From the IMG/VR virus record IMGVR_UViG_3300030109_000124, positions 4,926-41,158 of that record: 36,233 nucleotides of DNA; one strand, written 5' to 3'. Position 1 is the first letter of the stretch. Each line of letters starts with the position of its first letter. The stretch comes from a virus. Both the position numbers and the translations under genes were made by a program. The notes below the pieces were generated by a model. That model was not told the DNA's origin. It saw only the letters and a list, made by a program, of their open reading frames with translations, and did no database searches. Below, piece after piece: positions 1 to 7,943 of this stretch.

Positions 1-297
1 GTTAGCGCGTTGAATGCTAGAGCCGATGGAACTGCGTGTAGTGGTGTTACTATTGATAAAGTACACCACTCTGTAACTGGTTTCACCCAAGTGCAATTAC
101 TTTGGGACGCAACCACGAACACAATCGCATTAGCATTGGCAGAGTCAAGTAATGGGCATATGGACTTTAGCGGTTTTGGTGGGTTACAGAATACCTCTGG
201 TTCTGGAAAGACAGGAGATATTGCTCTAACTACTATAGGAGCTGCTGCTAACGACACTTATGTTATCGTTCTTGATTTGTTAAAGCATTACGGATAG
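1..297 (+). CDS. Virion-associated conserved phage protein, 3' part only
   Basis: The reading frame is open from the first base of the window, so the 5' end of this gene is missing; the TTG at position 10 is probably internal. About 98 codons are visible. The residues include a TIDKVHHS segment, a QVQLLWDA segment and a glycine-rich GFGGLQNTSGSGKTGDI stretch, and the product ends with a hydrophobic YVIVLDLLKHYG tail. This pattern recalls a small conserved protein found among head and neck genes of marine phages, but I cannot assign a function. The stop is followed at once by the ATG of the next gene, so the two are probably translated from one late mRNA. A virion role is inferred only from its position before adaptor-like genes. 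Confidence 0.6.
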   Translation, partial: VSALNARADGTACSGVTIDKVHHSVTGFTQVQLLWDATTNTIALALAESSNGHMDFSGFGGLQNTSGSGKTGDIALTTIGAAANDTYVIVLDLLKHYG

Positions 298-975
298 ATG
301 GCTACTTCAGGTACTAGAACTTTTAGTTTAGACGTAGCGTTAGCTATAGAGGACGCATACGAACTAGCAGGACTCGAACTTCGTACAGGTTACGATGCAG
401 TCACTGCTAGGCGTTCTCTAAACCTAATGTTTGCAGATTGGTCTAACAGAGGGGTTCAGCTTTGGGAAGTTGTAGAAGTCTCTCAGACTTTAACTGAGGG
501 AGATTCTTCTTACGACCTGAATTCTTATGACATTGATATACTAGACGCAATAATTCGAAGAACTGTTAATGGAATTCAAACTGATTTTCAGATTTCTAGA
601 ATTGACCGTAATGAATATTTTAATGTTCCTAATAAAACAACGAAGGCTAGACCTACACAGTTTTATGTAGAACGAACGGTTACGCCTAAAGTATATTTAT
701 GGCCTTCTCCTGAAAACTCTACAGATCAGTTTATTTCCTATAGGTGGCAACGTATTCAAGACGCTTCAGCTTCTGTCAATGATCTTGATGTACCTAGTCG
801 ATTCCTACCTTGTTTAACCATGGGATTAGCTTTTTATTTAGCAGTTAAAAAGAACCCAGACAAAGTTGCTTTACTACAGCCCATGTATGAGCAAACTCTT
901 CAAAACGCATTAAGGTTCGATGAAGATAGAACGTCTGTCCATTTAATCCCCTCAGTAAGTTCCGTCTTTACTTAA
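298..975 (+). CDS. Head-to-tail adaptor-like protein (P22 gp4-like)
   Basis: The protein has 225 residues. The N-terminal half is helical and carries a pattern like LNLMFADWSNRGVQLWEV (about residues 40-58), which recalls the helical tail-accessory (gp4-type) adaptors that sit under the portal of P22-like podoviruses. The middle has short beta segments (RPTQFYVERT, VYLWPSPE), and the C-terminal helical part has LPCLTMGLAFYLAVKKNP. The ATG directly abuts the stop of the previous gene and the stop overlaps the next ATG as TAATG, so it sits in a tightly coupled late operon. The adaptor role is inferred from pattern and position. A general neck or connector protein is the alternative. Confidence 0.6.
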   Translation: MATSGTRTFSLDVALAIEDAYELAGLELRTGYDAVTARRSLNLMFADWSNRGVQLWEVVEVSQTLTEGDSSYDLNSYDIDILDAIIRRTVNGIQTDFQISRIDRNEYFNVPNKTTKARPTQFYVERTVTPKVYLWPSPENSTDQFISYRWQRIQDASASVNDLDVPSRFLPCLTMGLAFYLAVKKNPDKVALLQPMYEQTLQNALRFDEDRTSVHLIPSVSSVFT

Positions 976-1343
976 TGGCTTACGCACAAGGTAAACACGC
1001 ACTCGGGATTTGCGACCGTTGCGGTTGGGCTTATAGGTATTTACAGCTCCGTATGGAATGGACTGGTTTTAAGGTTTGTCCAGAGTGTTATGAACCTAAA
1101 AATCCGCAATTAAATCCCCCGACATTACCCACGGATCCAGAATCGTTACATCAACCAAGACCAGAAGTTTCTTTGCCTCAGTCTCAGCTAGGGGCGATTA
1201 TAACAACAAGTCCTACGTTTACTACTTCTGCTGGAGTTAATGTAGGTGCTCTTCCAGCAACTACAGTAGACCCTATTGGCTCAGACTTTTCAGCAGATGG
1301 GGCTACGGGTAGTATTGGCACAGTAACAGTGGTGACCACATGA
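975..1343 (+). CDS. Small zinc-ribbon virion protein with beta-repeat-like tail
   Basis: The protein has 122 residues, with a four-cysteine zinc ribbon at the N-terminus: C13-x2-C16 and C35-x2-C38 (ICDRCGW and VCPECYEP). A proline-rich linker follows, then a C-terminal Ser/Thr/Gly-rich region with TTSAGVNVGAL and GSIGTVTVVTT. That last part resembles the repeats of the 233-residue protein encoded at 2758-3459. The start codon overlaps the previous stop (TAATG) and its own stop overlaps the next ATG (ATGA). No enzymatic motif is visible. A structural or assembly role is inferred from the neck/tail location. Zinc binding is inferred from cysteine spacing only. Confidence 0.6.
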   Translation: MAYAQGKHALGICDRCGWAYRYLQLRMEWTGFKVCPECYEPKNPQLNPPTLPTDPESLHQPRPEVSLPQSQLGAIITTSPTFTTSAGVNVGALPATTVDPIGSDFSADGATGSIGTVTVVTT

Positions 1344-1978
1344 GCTTTACTTACGCAACGCTAAAGACAGCTATTCAAGATTATTGTGAAACGAGCGAAA
1401 CTACGTTTAATAATAACTTATCGGTTTTTATTCAGGAAGCAGAAGAAAGGATTCTAAAAGCTGTTGAGATTCCTGATTTTAGAAAAAACGTAACAGGTAC
1501 GGCTACTTCAGGTAGCACTTATTTATCTATGCCTACCGATTTCTTGGCCCCGTTGAGTTTAGCGGTTATCTCTAGTAGCGTGTATACATACTTGTATTTG
1601 AAGCACGTTTCGTTTATTAGAGACTATACGCCAAACGCATCGACGACAGGGGCACCCATTTATTATGGATTATTTGATAGCTCAACTTTTATTTTGGCTC
1701 CTACACCTGACGCTAATTATACTTTTGAGCTTCATTACAAGTACAGACCGGCGTCGTTAACAGCTGGTTCAGATAGCGGAACAACATGGCTTTCAACAAA
1801 CGCTCCAAATGCATTATTATATGGTTCATTAGTAGAAGCGTCGACATTCATAAAAACCCCAGAAGAAACCCCGTACTATGATCAAAGGTTTCAAGAAGCA
1901 ATCGCAGGATTAAAGAAACTTGGGGAAGGCTATGGGATTCGAGACGAACATCGTTATGATATATCTAGGATGGGTTAG
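1340..1978 (+). CDS. Phage adaptor / neck protein (SU10 adaptor-like)
   Basis: The protein has 212 residues. It shows the succession typical of a family of phage adaptor proteins in marine and SU10-type podoviruses: an N-terminal helix (TLKTAIQDYCETSETTF), a FIQEAEERILKAVEIPDFR segment, a beta part with LSMPTDFLAPLSLAV, then FILAPTPDANYTFELHY and a C-terminal helix with NALLYGSLVEASTF. Such proteins connect the portal ring to the tail nozzle. Translation is coupled to the zinc-ribbon gene by an ATGA overlap. The assignment rests on the remembered family pattern; it could be annotated simply as a tail or neck protein. Confidence 0.65.
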   Translation: MSFTYATLKTAIQDYCETSETTFNNNLSVFIQEAEERILKAVEIPDFRKNVTGTATSGSTYLSMPTDFLAPLSLAVISSSVYTYLYLKHVSFIRDYTPNASTTGAPIYYGLFDSSTFILAPTPDANYTFELHYKYRPASLTAGSDSGTTWLSTNAPNALLYGSLVEASTFIKTPEETPYYDQRFQEAIAGLKKLGEGYGIRDEHRYDISRMG

Positions 1979-1980
1979 TT

Positions 1981-2271
1981 ATGTTTAAGATGGCTGTTGA
2001 ATCAAATATGGGAGATGTTGTCGTTAAAACAACAGAACGCAGAGGATTATCCCCTGAAGAATTAGCCGAACGAGCGGTAGAGCAAATAGTTAGTGTGTCT
2101 TCTTCTGTAGACCCCGTTGTAAGACAACAGGCAGAAGCGTTTAGAAGCCGCATTTATCATGTAGTATTGGGTATAATCAAACAAGCAATTAAAAGCGATA
2201 GGACAACGCTTATTAATGAGTTTATTCAACAGGGTCAGTCAGACACTGCTGATATTTTAAGGAGACTATAA
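1981..2271 (+). CDS. Conserved small helical phage protein, function unknown
   Basis: The protein has 96 residues. The core reads GLSPEELAERAVEQIVSVSS, then DPVVRQQAEAFRSRIYHVV and a SDRTTLINEFIQQGQSDTAD segment, a mostly helical pattern I associate with a small conserved protein between adaptor and tail genes in marine phages. No catalytic motif is visible. The ATG lies two bases after the previous stop, with an alternative in-frame ATG nine bases later. Its own stop overlaps the next start (TAATG). From context it may be an assembly chaperone or a small virion component, but nothing in the sequence decides this. Confidence 0.7.
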   Translation: MFKMAVESNMGDVVVKTTERRGLSPEELAERAVEQIVSVSSSVDPVVRQQAEAFRSRIYHVVLGIIKQAIKSDRTTLINEFIQQGQSDTADILRRL

Positions 2272-2747
2272 TGGCTATCACCACAGCTATGGCAACCTCG
2301 TTTAAATCAGAGCTTTTACAGGGAATTCATAATTTCCATAACGGTTCTGGTGGAGGAACGACTACCACTACAGGTACGGGCAATACGTTCAAGATTGCTT
2401 TGTACACCAGTAGTGCAACTATGTCAGCGTCTACTACGGCTTATGCAACGACTAACGAAGTCTCTGCTACAGGCACAGGGTATACCGCTGGCGGTAATAC
2501 ATTAACGAATGTAGACCCGACCACATCAGGAACTACTGCACTGACAGATTTTTCTGACACTACTTGGTCTAGTAGTTCGATTACTGCAAGAGGATGTTTA
2601 ATTTACAATTCTTCAACTACCGCAGGATCAGCTAATAGAGCAGTAGCGATATTAGATTTCGGAGCGGATAAGACATCTACAAGTGGAGACTTTACTATTC
2701 AGTTTCCAACAGCAGACGCTTCTAACGCGATCATAAGAATCGCATAG
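2271..2747 (+). CDS. Putative minor structural (tail) protein
   Basis: The protein has 158 residues rich in Thr, Ser and Gly, with a predicted all-beta character. Recognisable stretches are FKIALYTSSATMSAST, TNEVSATGTGYTAGGNTLT, TDFSDTTWSSSSITARGCLI and AVAILDFGADKTSTSGDF. This arrangement is typical of small tail or decoration proteins that recur in marine podoviruses and siphoviruses. An AAGGAG ribosome site precedes the ATG, which overlaps the previous stop. The product is probably exposed on the particle next to the beta-repeat protein and tail fibre encoded downstream. The exact location in the virion is unknown. Confidence 0.65.
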   Translation: MAITTAMATSFKSELLQGIHNFHNGSGGGTTTTTGTGNTFKIALYTSSATMSASTTAYATTNEVSATGTGYTAGGNTLTNVDPTTSGTTALTDFSDTTWSSSSITARGCLIYNSSTTAGSANRAVAILDFGADKTSTSGDFTIQFPTADASNAIIRIA

Positions 2748-2757
2748 GATATAGTGT

Positions 2758-3459
2758 GTGGCTGATGTCAAGGTTGCCTTTGATGGATGGAATTCTTCCT
2801 CTCATGGATGGGGCGAAGGAACGTGGGGTAATGGCGAAGCAGTTCCTGGAGCAACAGGGACTCTTGGTACGGTCTCGGTTACGGCAGACGCTAATGTCTC
2901 AGTTACAGGCGTTGCGGGAACGGGGACTCTTGGGTCGGTTTCTGTATCCGCTGATGCGAGTGTTAGTGTATCTGGTATATCAGGCACTGGTGCTCTTGGT
3001 TCACTTACGGTTACGGCTGCGGCGAATGTTAGTCCCACAGGAGTTGCAGGTACAGGAACACTTGGGTCAGTTACGGTCTCGGCTGACGCAAGCACTTCGG
3101 TCACTGGCGTGGCAGGTACAGGCTCGCTGGGATCAGTTACGGTTACAGGCACGGCGACAGTCTCTGTCACAGGCGTGGCAGGAACAACAGGGCTTGGAAG
3201 CGTCTCCCCGATCACAAGTAACACGATTGAAGTTTCTACACCAGAAATGGTCGGATCTGTTGGAACGGTTACGTTTGATGGAGATGCAAATGTTTCGCTT
3301 ACAGGTGTGGAAGCGGCCTGTACAACGAGTGGCGTTAATGTTTGGGGGCTTATCGATGATAGCCAAACAGCGAATTGGTCAGGAATTGATGACAGTCAGA
3401 CGCCGAATTGGTCAACTATTGACGATAGTCAAACACCAGATTGGAAAGAGGTAGCATAA
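2758..3459 (+). CDS. Repetitive beta-rich virion protein
   Basis: The protein has 233 residues from a GTG start (MADVKVAFDGW). The N-terminus has a Gly/Trp-rich GWGEGTWGNG motif. Residues 34-143 hold five near-identical 22-residue repeats of the type GTLGSVTVSADASVSVTG plus VAGT. The C-terminus carries three copies of a WSxIDDSQTPNW-type unit. The amino-acid bias (Gly, Ser, Thr, Val) and repeats point to an extended beta structure on the virion, perhaps tail-associated, encoded directly before the fibre. There is no enzymatic motif. Overlapping open frames in other frames here are by-products of the repeats. Function is inferred from position. Confidence 0.6.
   Translation: MADVKVAFDGWNSSSHGWGEGTWGNGEAVPGATGTLGTVSVTADANVSVTGVAGTGTLGSVSVSADASVSVSGISGTGALGSLTVTAAANVSPTGVAGTGTLGSVTVSADASTSVTGVAGTGSLGSVTVTGTATVSVTGVAGTTGLGSVSPITSNTIEVSTPEMVGSVGTVTFDGDANVSLTGVEAACTTSGVNVWGLIDDSQTANWSGIDDSQTPNWSTIDDSQTPDWKEVA
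2857..3186 (+). repeat. Five tandem 66-bp coding repeats
   Basis: Five imperfect tandem copies of a 66-base unit encode 22 residues each (residues 34-143 of the protein at 2758-3459). Each begins with a G-x-L-G-(S/T) turn and ends with a VAGT or ISGT turn. Differences are mostly at Ser/Thr/Ala positions and synonymous sites, which fits duplication followed by drift. The array could expand or contract by recombination. Confidence 0.8.
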
Positions 3460-6400
3460 ATGGCTAGTACATATGTAAACGATCTTCGCCTAAATGAAAT
3501 GGCGACAGGAGATGGCTCAGGAACGTGGGGAACGACCACGAATTTAAACCTGGAGATGATCGCTGAAAAATTTGGAACAGGGTCTGAAGCTCTTTCAGAC
3601 GCCTCTACCGCCACCATAACGATGGCTGACGGGGCTTCAGACGCTTTTCGTTCTACAGCACTAACACTTACAGGTTCTTTATCACAAGCCTGTACCGTGA
3701 CATTTGCCCCAAATACTATTAGTAACGTCTGGGTAGTTCAAAACTCTGCTGGTAATACTGTAACGATTTCACAAGGAACAGGCGCAAATGTGGTCATACC
3801 AAATGGCGGCATAAGAATGATTGCTACAGACGGTGCCGGTTCTGGAGCAGCGGTTACTGATGTACTCGATGTATTAGGCGGCACAGGCAATGTAGGGCTT
3901 GGTAGCGGTGCGTTTGGTACAGGGCTTACCACAGGTACAGATAACGTAGCTATAGGTGAGGCTGCGGGTGATGCACTTACAAGCGGCTCTGAAAACACCT
4001 TTGTCGGTGATAATGCGGGTGGGGCAACAACCACTGCAAGTTATAACACGGCAGTAGGTAGAAATGCTTTGCTTGTTAACTCTACTGGTGCATCTAATAC
4101 CGCAGTTGGTAAAGGTGCTTTAGATGCAAATACAACAGGTAGTGACAATGTTGGTGTGGGCGCATTAGCACTTTCAGCTAACACCACAGCTTCAAACAAT
4201 GTTGCCATTGGAAGAAGTGCTTTGGCTACTAACACCACAGGCTCGGGTCATGTTGCTGCGGGATATCAAGCTCTTACTGCCAACACTACAGGGGATGAAA
4301 GTACAGCATTTGGCTCTGGCACTCTTGAAGCAAACACAACGGGTGGAAAAAATACTGCTGTGGGTTTTGAAGCTTTGCACCTTAACACCACAGGAAATCG
4401 AAACACGGCTGTGGGAGCGCATGCTTTAGATGCGGCAACTACAGCAAGCTACAATGCAGCATTAGGAACTTTTGCTTTATCAGATAACACTACTGGAGCA
4501 AACAACACTGGCCTTGGGTATTATGCTTTAGCGCAGAACACCACAGCATCAAACAACACGGCTATTGGATATCAGGCTTTACAAGCCAACACCACAGGTG
4601 AAGTTAATTCCGCATTTGGTACTCAAGCTTTGTATACAAACACTACAGGTTATGGAAACACAGCCGTGGGTAAAAGTGCTTTATATACTAATAATGGAAA
4701 CAACAACACGGCTGTTGGACATGAAGCACTAGAATTAAATACAACTGGCACAGGCAGTGTTGCTATAGGTAGGGAAGCTTTAGAAAACAACACCACTGGA
4801 ACAGCGAACACTGCTGTTGGTTCTAGTGCGTTAGAAGCTAACACCACCGCTTCAAACAACACGGCTGTTGGACATTCGGCTCTTACGGCCAACACCACAG
4901 GAACAGAAAACACCTCAGTTGGAAAGTCATCTTTAGCCGCTAACACCACGGCAGATGCAAACACTGCTTTGGGTTTTAATTCGTTGATAACTACCACTAC
5001 AGGGGGATACAACGTGGCTCTTGGGCGCAGAGCACTGTACTCTACGACAACTGGGTATACTAATGTAGCCGTTGGTGTTGATTCTTTATACAGCAACACC
5101 ACGGGCATAAACAATATAGCAATAGGTGTTGATGCTCTCTTTGACGTAACTACAGAAAGTGCCAATGTAGCAATTGGAAGATCAGCGGCGGCTAATGTTA
5201 CTGGTGCTGGAAATGTAGCAATTGGATATCAAGCATTAGACGCTCAAACAACGGTTAGTTACAACGTCGCCATCGGACTAGATACTTTAGGCGCAAACAC
5301 TACAGGTGCTAACCAAACAGCTGTTGGAACCAATGCTCTGCTAACGAACACCACGGGCGGTAATCTCACAGCCGTGGGAAGAAATGCTCTTTATGCTAAT
5401 ACGACAGCATCTAACAATACCGCTATGGGTTACGGTGCTCTGGAAAATAACACCACTGGGGCGCAAGTTACTGGGTATGGAACAGAGTCGTTAAAACAAA
5501 ACACCACTGGCTCAAACAACACCGCGATGGGCTATCGTGCGCTTTATGCTAATACGACAGGCGGTAGAAATACCGCTATTGGAAACTATACGCTGGATAC
5601 CCAAACTACAGCTGGAAGTTTTAACACAGCGGTTGGTTATGCGGCTGGTGATGCGGTTACTACAGCTCAAGCACTTACGCTTATAGGCGATGTTGCAGGA
5701 GATGCGATTACAACAGGGGGTACAAATACTTTTGTTGGGCAATCGTCAGGTAGTGCTTGTACTACAGGAAATGCAAACGTAATGATGGGTTACGTTTCTG
5801 GTGCTTCAGTTACCACAGCCGCCGCTACAACATTAATTGGCCAAAACGCTGGAGATCTTATTACAACGGGTGACTATAATACTTGTCTTGGTTTTGATAC
5901 TGGATCGAATGTTACCAACCTAACTACGGGTGAAAAAAATATTCTTATAGGAGCTTATGCACACACTAGTGCATCCGGTTCCGATGCACAAATAGTTATG
6001 GGCTATAACGTCGGCGGCACAGCAGATAGTAACTTTACATTTGGTTTTGGATCGACTGATAGCAACATTGCTTTTGGTGCAACTTCAATAACAGCTCCTT
6101 CAGATGTTCGCTTCAAAGAAGATATTCAAGATGAAAAAGTAGGTCTTGAGTTTATAAATGAGTTACGGCCTGTTACCTATCTTTGGAAAAAAGAAAAAGA
6201 CATTCCTGAAGAGATGAAGGCGTATAAAGCTGACTCTGAAGAAAGAGTTATGAATGGCAAACATAACCACGGTTTTGTTGCTCAAGAAGTTAAAGAGTTG
6301 ATTGATAAAACGCCTGACCTTAAAGACGGTTTTGATATGTGGTCGGAAGACGAATATGATGGAAGACAGCGGATTGGTGAAGGTGCTTTGATACCAATAA

Positions 6401-6477
6401 TGGTAAAAGCAGTACAAGAGCTTTCTGCTAAAGTAGATGATTTAACTGAAAAACTTAACAACTGCAATTGCGAATAG
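3460..6477 (+). CDS. Tail fibre / adhesin with YadA-like repeats and S74 chaperone
   Basis: The protein has 1005 residues. Residues 1-143 form an N-terminal particle-attachment region (YVNDLRLNEMATGDGSGTWG). Residues 144-858 are about 42 repeats of mostly 17 residues of the form NTAVGxxALxANTTGxx, resembling the left-handed beta-roll head repeats of trimeric autotransporters such as YadA. From S881 (SDVRFKEDI) a peptidase S74 intramolecular chaperone follows, with HGFVAQEV and LIPIMVKAVQEL and a final coiled coil. In this family the chaperone trimerises the fibre and cleaves itself off before the serine of the SDxRxK motif; S881 and K886 are both present. The likely role is host receptor binding. 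A GAGGT ribosome site precedes the ATG. Confidence 0.85.
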   Translation: MASTYVNDLRLNEMATGDGSGTWGTTTNLNLEMIAEKFGTGSEALSDASTATITMADGASDAFRSTALTLTGSLSQACTVTFAPNTISNVWVVQNSAGNTVTISQGTGANVVIPNGGIRMIATDGAGSGAAVTDVLDVLGGTGNVGLGSGAFGTGLTTGTDNVAIGEAAGDALTSGSENTFVGDNAGGATTTASYNTAVGRNALLVNSTGASNTAVGKGALDANTTGSDNVGVGALALSANTTASNNVAIGRSALATNTTGSGHVAAGYQALTANTTGDESTAFGSGTLEANTTGGKNTAVGFEALHLNTTGNRNTAVGAHALDAATTASYNAALGTFALSDNTTGANNTGLGYYALAQNTTASNNTAIGYQALQANTTGEVNSAFGTQALYTNTTGYGNTAVGKSALYTNNGNNNTAVGHEALELNTTGTGSVAIGREALENNTTGTANTAVGSSALEANTTASNNTAVGHSALTANTTGTENTSVGKSSLAANTTADANTALGFNSLITTTTGGYNVALGRRALYSTTTGYTNVAVGVDSLYSNTTGINNIAIGVDALFDVTTESANVAIGRSAAANVTGAGNVAIGYQALDAQTTVSYNVAIGLDTLGANTTGANQTAVGTNALLTNTTGGNLTAVGRNALYANTTASNNTAMGYGALENNTTGAQVTGYGTESLKQNTTGSNNTAMGYRALYANTTGGRNTAIGNYTLDTQTTAGSFNTAVGYAAGDAVTTAQALTLIGDVAGDAITTGGTNTFVGQSSGSACTTGNANVMMGYVSGASVTTAAATTLIGQNAGDLITTGDYNTCLGFDTGSNVTNLTTGEKNILIGAYAHTSASGSDAQIVMGYNVGGTADSNFTFGFGSTDSNIAFGATSITAPSDVRFKEDIQDEKVGLEFINELRPVTYLWKKEKDIPEEMKAYKADSEERVMNGKHNHGFVAQEVKELIDKTPDLKDGFDMWSEDEYDGRQRIGEGALIPIMVKAVQELSAKVDDLTEKLNNCNCE
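3889..6033 (+). repeat. About 42 tandem 51-bp coding repeats of the tail fibre
   Basis: Residues 144-858 of the fibre divide by eye into about 42 units of mostly 17 residues (51 bases), with a few units of 15, 16, 18 or 20. The N-x-A-(V/I/L)-G turn and the A-L-x-x-N-T-T-G/A ending are kept, and DNA-level words such as AACACCAC recur. The outer units at both ends are more divergent than the central ones. The array is protein coding and is not a CRISPR or an intergenic satellite. Confidence 0.85.
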
Positions 6478-6486
6478 GAGACTAAA

Positions 6487-6837
6487 ATGGCAGTAAAGAA
6501 AACATTAACTTCTGCGATTCCGTATTCTGAGGATGGAAAGGTGACACGCTGGGAGTTTGAAATGAAGTACGAGCAAGGTACTGAGGGTAAGGATGATTAC
6601 TACACAAACATTAAAAAAGCTATTGTTTATGCGTCTGAGGTAAGCAAAAGCCCTAATGGAGATGTAACGACTAACAACTTTACTCCAAAAGCTGAAGGTG
6701 ATTGGACTAAAAAAGAACTTGAAGATCTTTGTCCAATAACTAAGTGGGATGAGATATTTGAAAGTCAGTACGATTCAGTTATTACAAATCCCCCTAAAGA
6801 AGCCGTTGCAAATCGTGAATTTGTGATTCCTAGCTAA
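6487..6837 (+). CDS. Conserved phage protein following the tail fibre
   Basis: The protein has 116 residues, starting MAVKKTLTSAIPYSEDGKV. It has a strong AGGAG ribosome site seven bases before the ATG. The sequence is soluble and mixed charge, with a WEFEMKYEQGTEGKDDYYT segment, a TNNFTPKAEGDWTKKELED segment and WDEIFESQYDSV. No known domain is recognised. It lies directly after the fibre and its stop overlaps the next start (TAATG), so a fibre-assembly or accessory role is possible. This is only an inference from order. Confidence 0.6.
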   Translation: MAVKKTLTSAIPYSEDGKVTRWEFEMKYEQGTEGKDDYYTNIKKAIVYASEVSKSPNGDVTTNNFTPKAEGDWTKKELEDLCPITKWDEIFESQYDSVITNPPKEAVANREFVIPS

Positions 6838-7541
6838 TGGAGCCGCAACACTTTTCATTCCATACGCTACCAGCAGTATTTATGCTGGAAGCACAGCTAT
6901 CTGAAGACATGGTAGGCGTGCTTAATGATTACCTAGATAAACTGATGGTAGATGAAAAACGCAAGAGTCATGCGGGTACGTTAGTAGGTCAGATAGGTCA
7001 CGGCCAGCAATTAACTATGGATCATCTTTGCGAAGAGCTGAAAGACTTTAACTGGACGATTCAGGGCTTGGCAATGGATTATGTAAAGCAGTTTTGTGCT
7101 GCATCGGGTAATCCGTTAACAGGAAAAAGAGAAGTTCTAACAGACGAGCTTTGGTCGGTACACAGCTACGAGCGTGACTATAACCCAATCCACGATCATG
7201 GGACTAAGACCCTTATGGGAGTCTCTTGCACCACTTGGACAAAAGTACCCCAACAAATACTAGATCAACCTACAGCGGGAAGCGCAGAGTACAGTTTATA
7301 TAACTCTTCTGGTAACGCAGACGGTTGCCTTGCGTTTAGTTATGGCCGAAACAGTTTATTAGATACAGAGCGATTAGCTCCTCCACAAAGTTTTGTGATT
7401 AAGCCAGAGGTCGGGAAGTTTTTGATGTTCCCTAGCTGGTTGACGCACATGGTTTACCCTTTTGAAGGTGAAGGAGAACGGCGAACAGTCGCTGCAAATT
7501 TAAATGTATGGAAGGTAGAGGAAGATGGAACCAGACACTAA
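6837..7541 (+). CDS. Putative 2OG-Fe(II) oxygenase
   Basis: The protein has 234 residues. It matches the pattern of a phage-borne 2-oxoglutarate/Fe(II) dioxygenase family (2OG-FeII_Oxy_5 type): an SYERDYNPIHDHG stretch supplies the first metal ligands (H119, D120 or H121), GVSCTTW follows as a core strand, and FPSWLTHMVYPF gives the distal histidine H204. ERRTVAANLNVW then supplies the arginine (R215 or R216) expected to bind the 2-oxoglutarate carboxylate. Such enzymes hydroxylate small molecules, proteins or nucleic acids; the substrate here is unknown. The position between the tail fibre and the lysis genes, in the late operon, is notable. The next gene starts inside its 3' end. Confidence 0.7.
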   Translation: MEPQHFSFHTLPAVFMLEAQLSEDMVGVLNDYLDKLMVDEKRKSHAGTLVGQIGHGQQLTMDHLCEELKDFNWTIQGLAMDYVKQFCAASGNPLTGKREVLTDELWSVHSYERDYNPIHDHGTKTLMGVSCTTWTKVPQQILDQPTAGSAEYSLYNSSGNADGCLAFSYGRNSLLDTERLAPPQSFVIKPEVGKFLMFPSWLTHMVYPFEGEGERRTVAANLNVWKVEEDGTRH

Positions 7542-7740
7542 AGAAGTTGTAGAGGAAACTGAGGTTGCTCAACTTCCTCCTAATCCTGAGATGTTAAACA
7601 CCAGGATGGACGAGCTTAGAGAACAGATTGCTCAAATAACCCAGATTATTAATTCTAATCAAAAACAACTTGATACACACATGGCAGCATTTAACTGGTA
7701 TGCGCAACAACTAGAAACGGTTACTCCGGAGCAAGAATAA
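7525..7740 (+). CDS. Small coiled-coil protein, function unknown
   Basis: The protein has 71 residues. It is acidic at the N-terminus and then forms one long predicted amphipathic helix (MLNTRMDELREQIAQITQII, continuing to about residue 65). No membrane segment or enzymatic motif is visible. It overlaps the oxygenase gene by 17 bases and its stop overlaps the start of the next membrane protein gene (TAATG). Its place at the head of the lysis region suggests it might associate with the membrane proteins downstream, but it could equally be a tail accessory protein. Confidence 0.55.
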   Translation: MEPDTKEVVEETEVAQLPPNPEMLNTRMDELREQIAQITQIINSNQKQLDTHMAAFNWYAQQLETVTPEQE

Positions 7741-7943
7741 TGGATTTTGTTCTTAATATAATATCTGTAGTAACGGGTATTGTGTGTGCGGCATCGATTA
7801 TATGCAGCCTTACTCCTACACCTAAAGATGATGCGTTGATTGGACGGCTATATAAGATCGTTGAGATCGCAGCGTTAAACATTGGTAAGGCAAAAGAAGG
7901 AGCTACAGCTAATCCAATTAAGTTTGTCAAAAGGTCTGATTGA
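7740..7943 (+). CDS. Small membrane protein, holin candidate
   Basis: The protein has 67 residues. The first 25 or so are strongly hydrophobic (MDFVLNIISVVTGIVCAASI), giving one transmembrane segment. A conserved-looking TPTPKDDALIGRLYKIVE stretch and a basic tail ending KFVKRSD follow. Short phage proteins with this TPTPKDD pattern occur in marine phages next to lysis genes and are sometimes called holins, but I cannot confirm pore formation. It starts on the previous stop (TAATG) and ends in a TGATG overlap with the next gene. Confidence 0.6.
   Translation: MDFVLNIISVVTGIVCAASIICSLTPTPKDDALIGRLYKIVEIAALNIGKAKEGATANPIKFVKRSD

Noticed and set aside
2756-3454. A 232-codon open frame overlapping the 233-residue repeat protein in another frame
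   Set aside because: It is Leu/Arg/Gln-rich and follows the 66-base repeats out of frame; the GTG-started frame has a sensible N-terminus and Gly/Thr/Val beta repeats seen in other phage proteins. A dual-coding gene is unlikely.
3738-5742. Several minus-strand open frames opposite the tail fibre
   Set aside because: They arise because the 51-base repeats leave stops rare on the opposite strand; their proteins are low-complexity mirrors of the fibre repeats without start signals.
3889-6033. Possible CRISPR array because of regular spacing
   Set aside because: The period is 51 bases with no conserved 25-35-base repeat and no unique spacers, and the whole stretch is in frame within the tail fibre.
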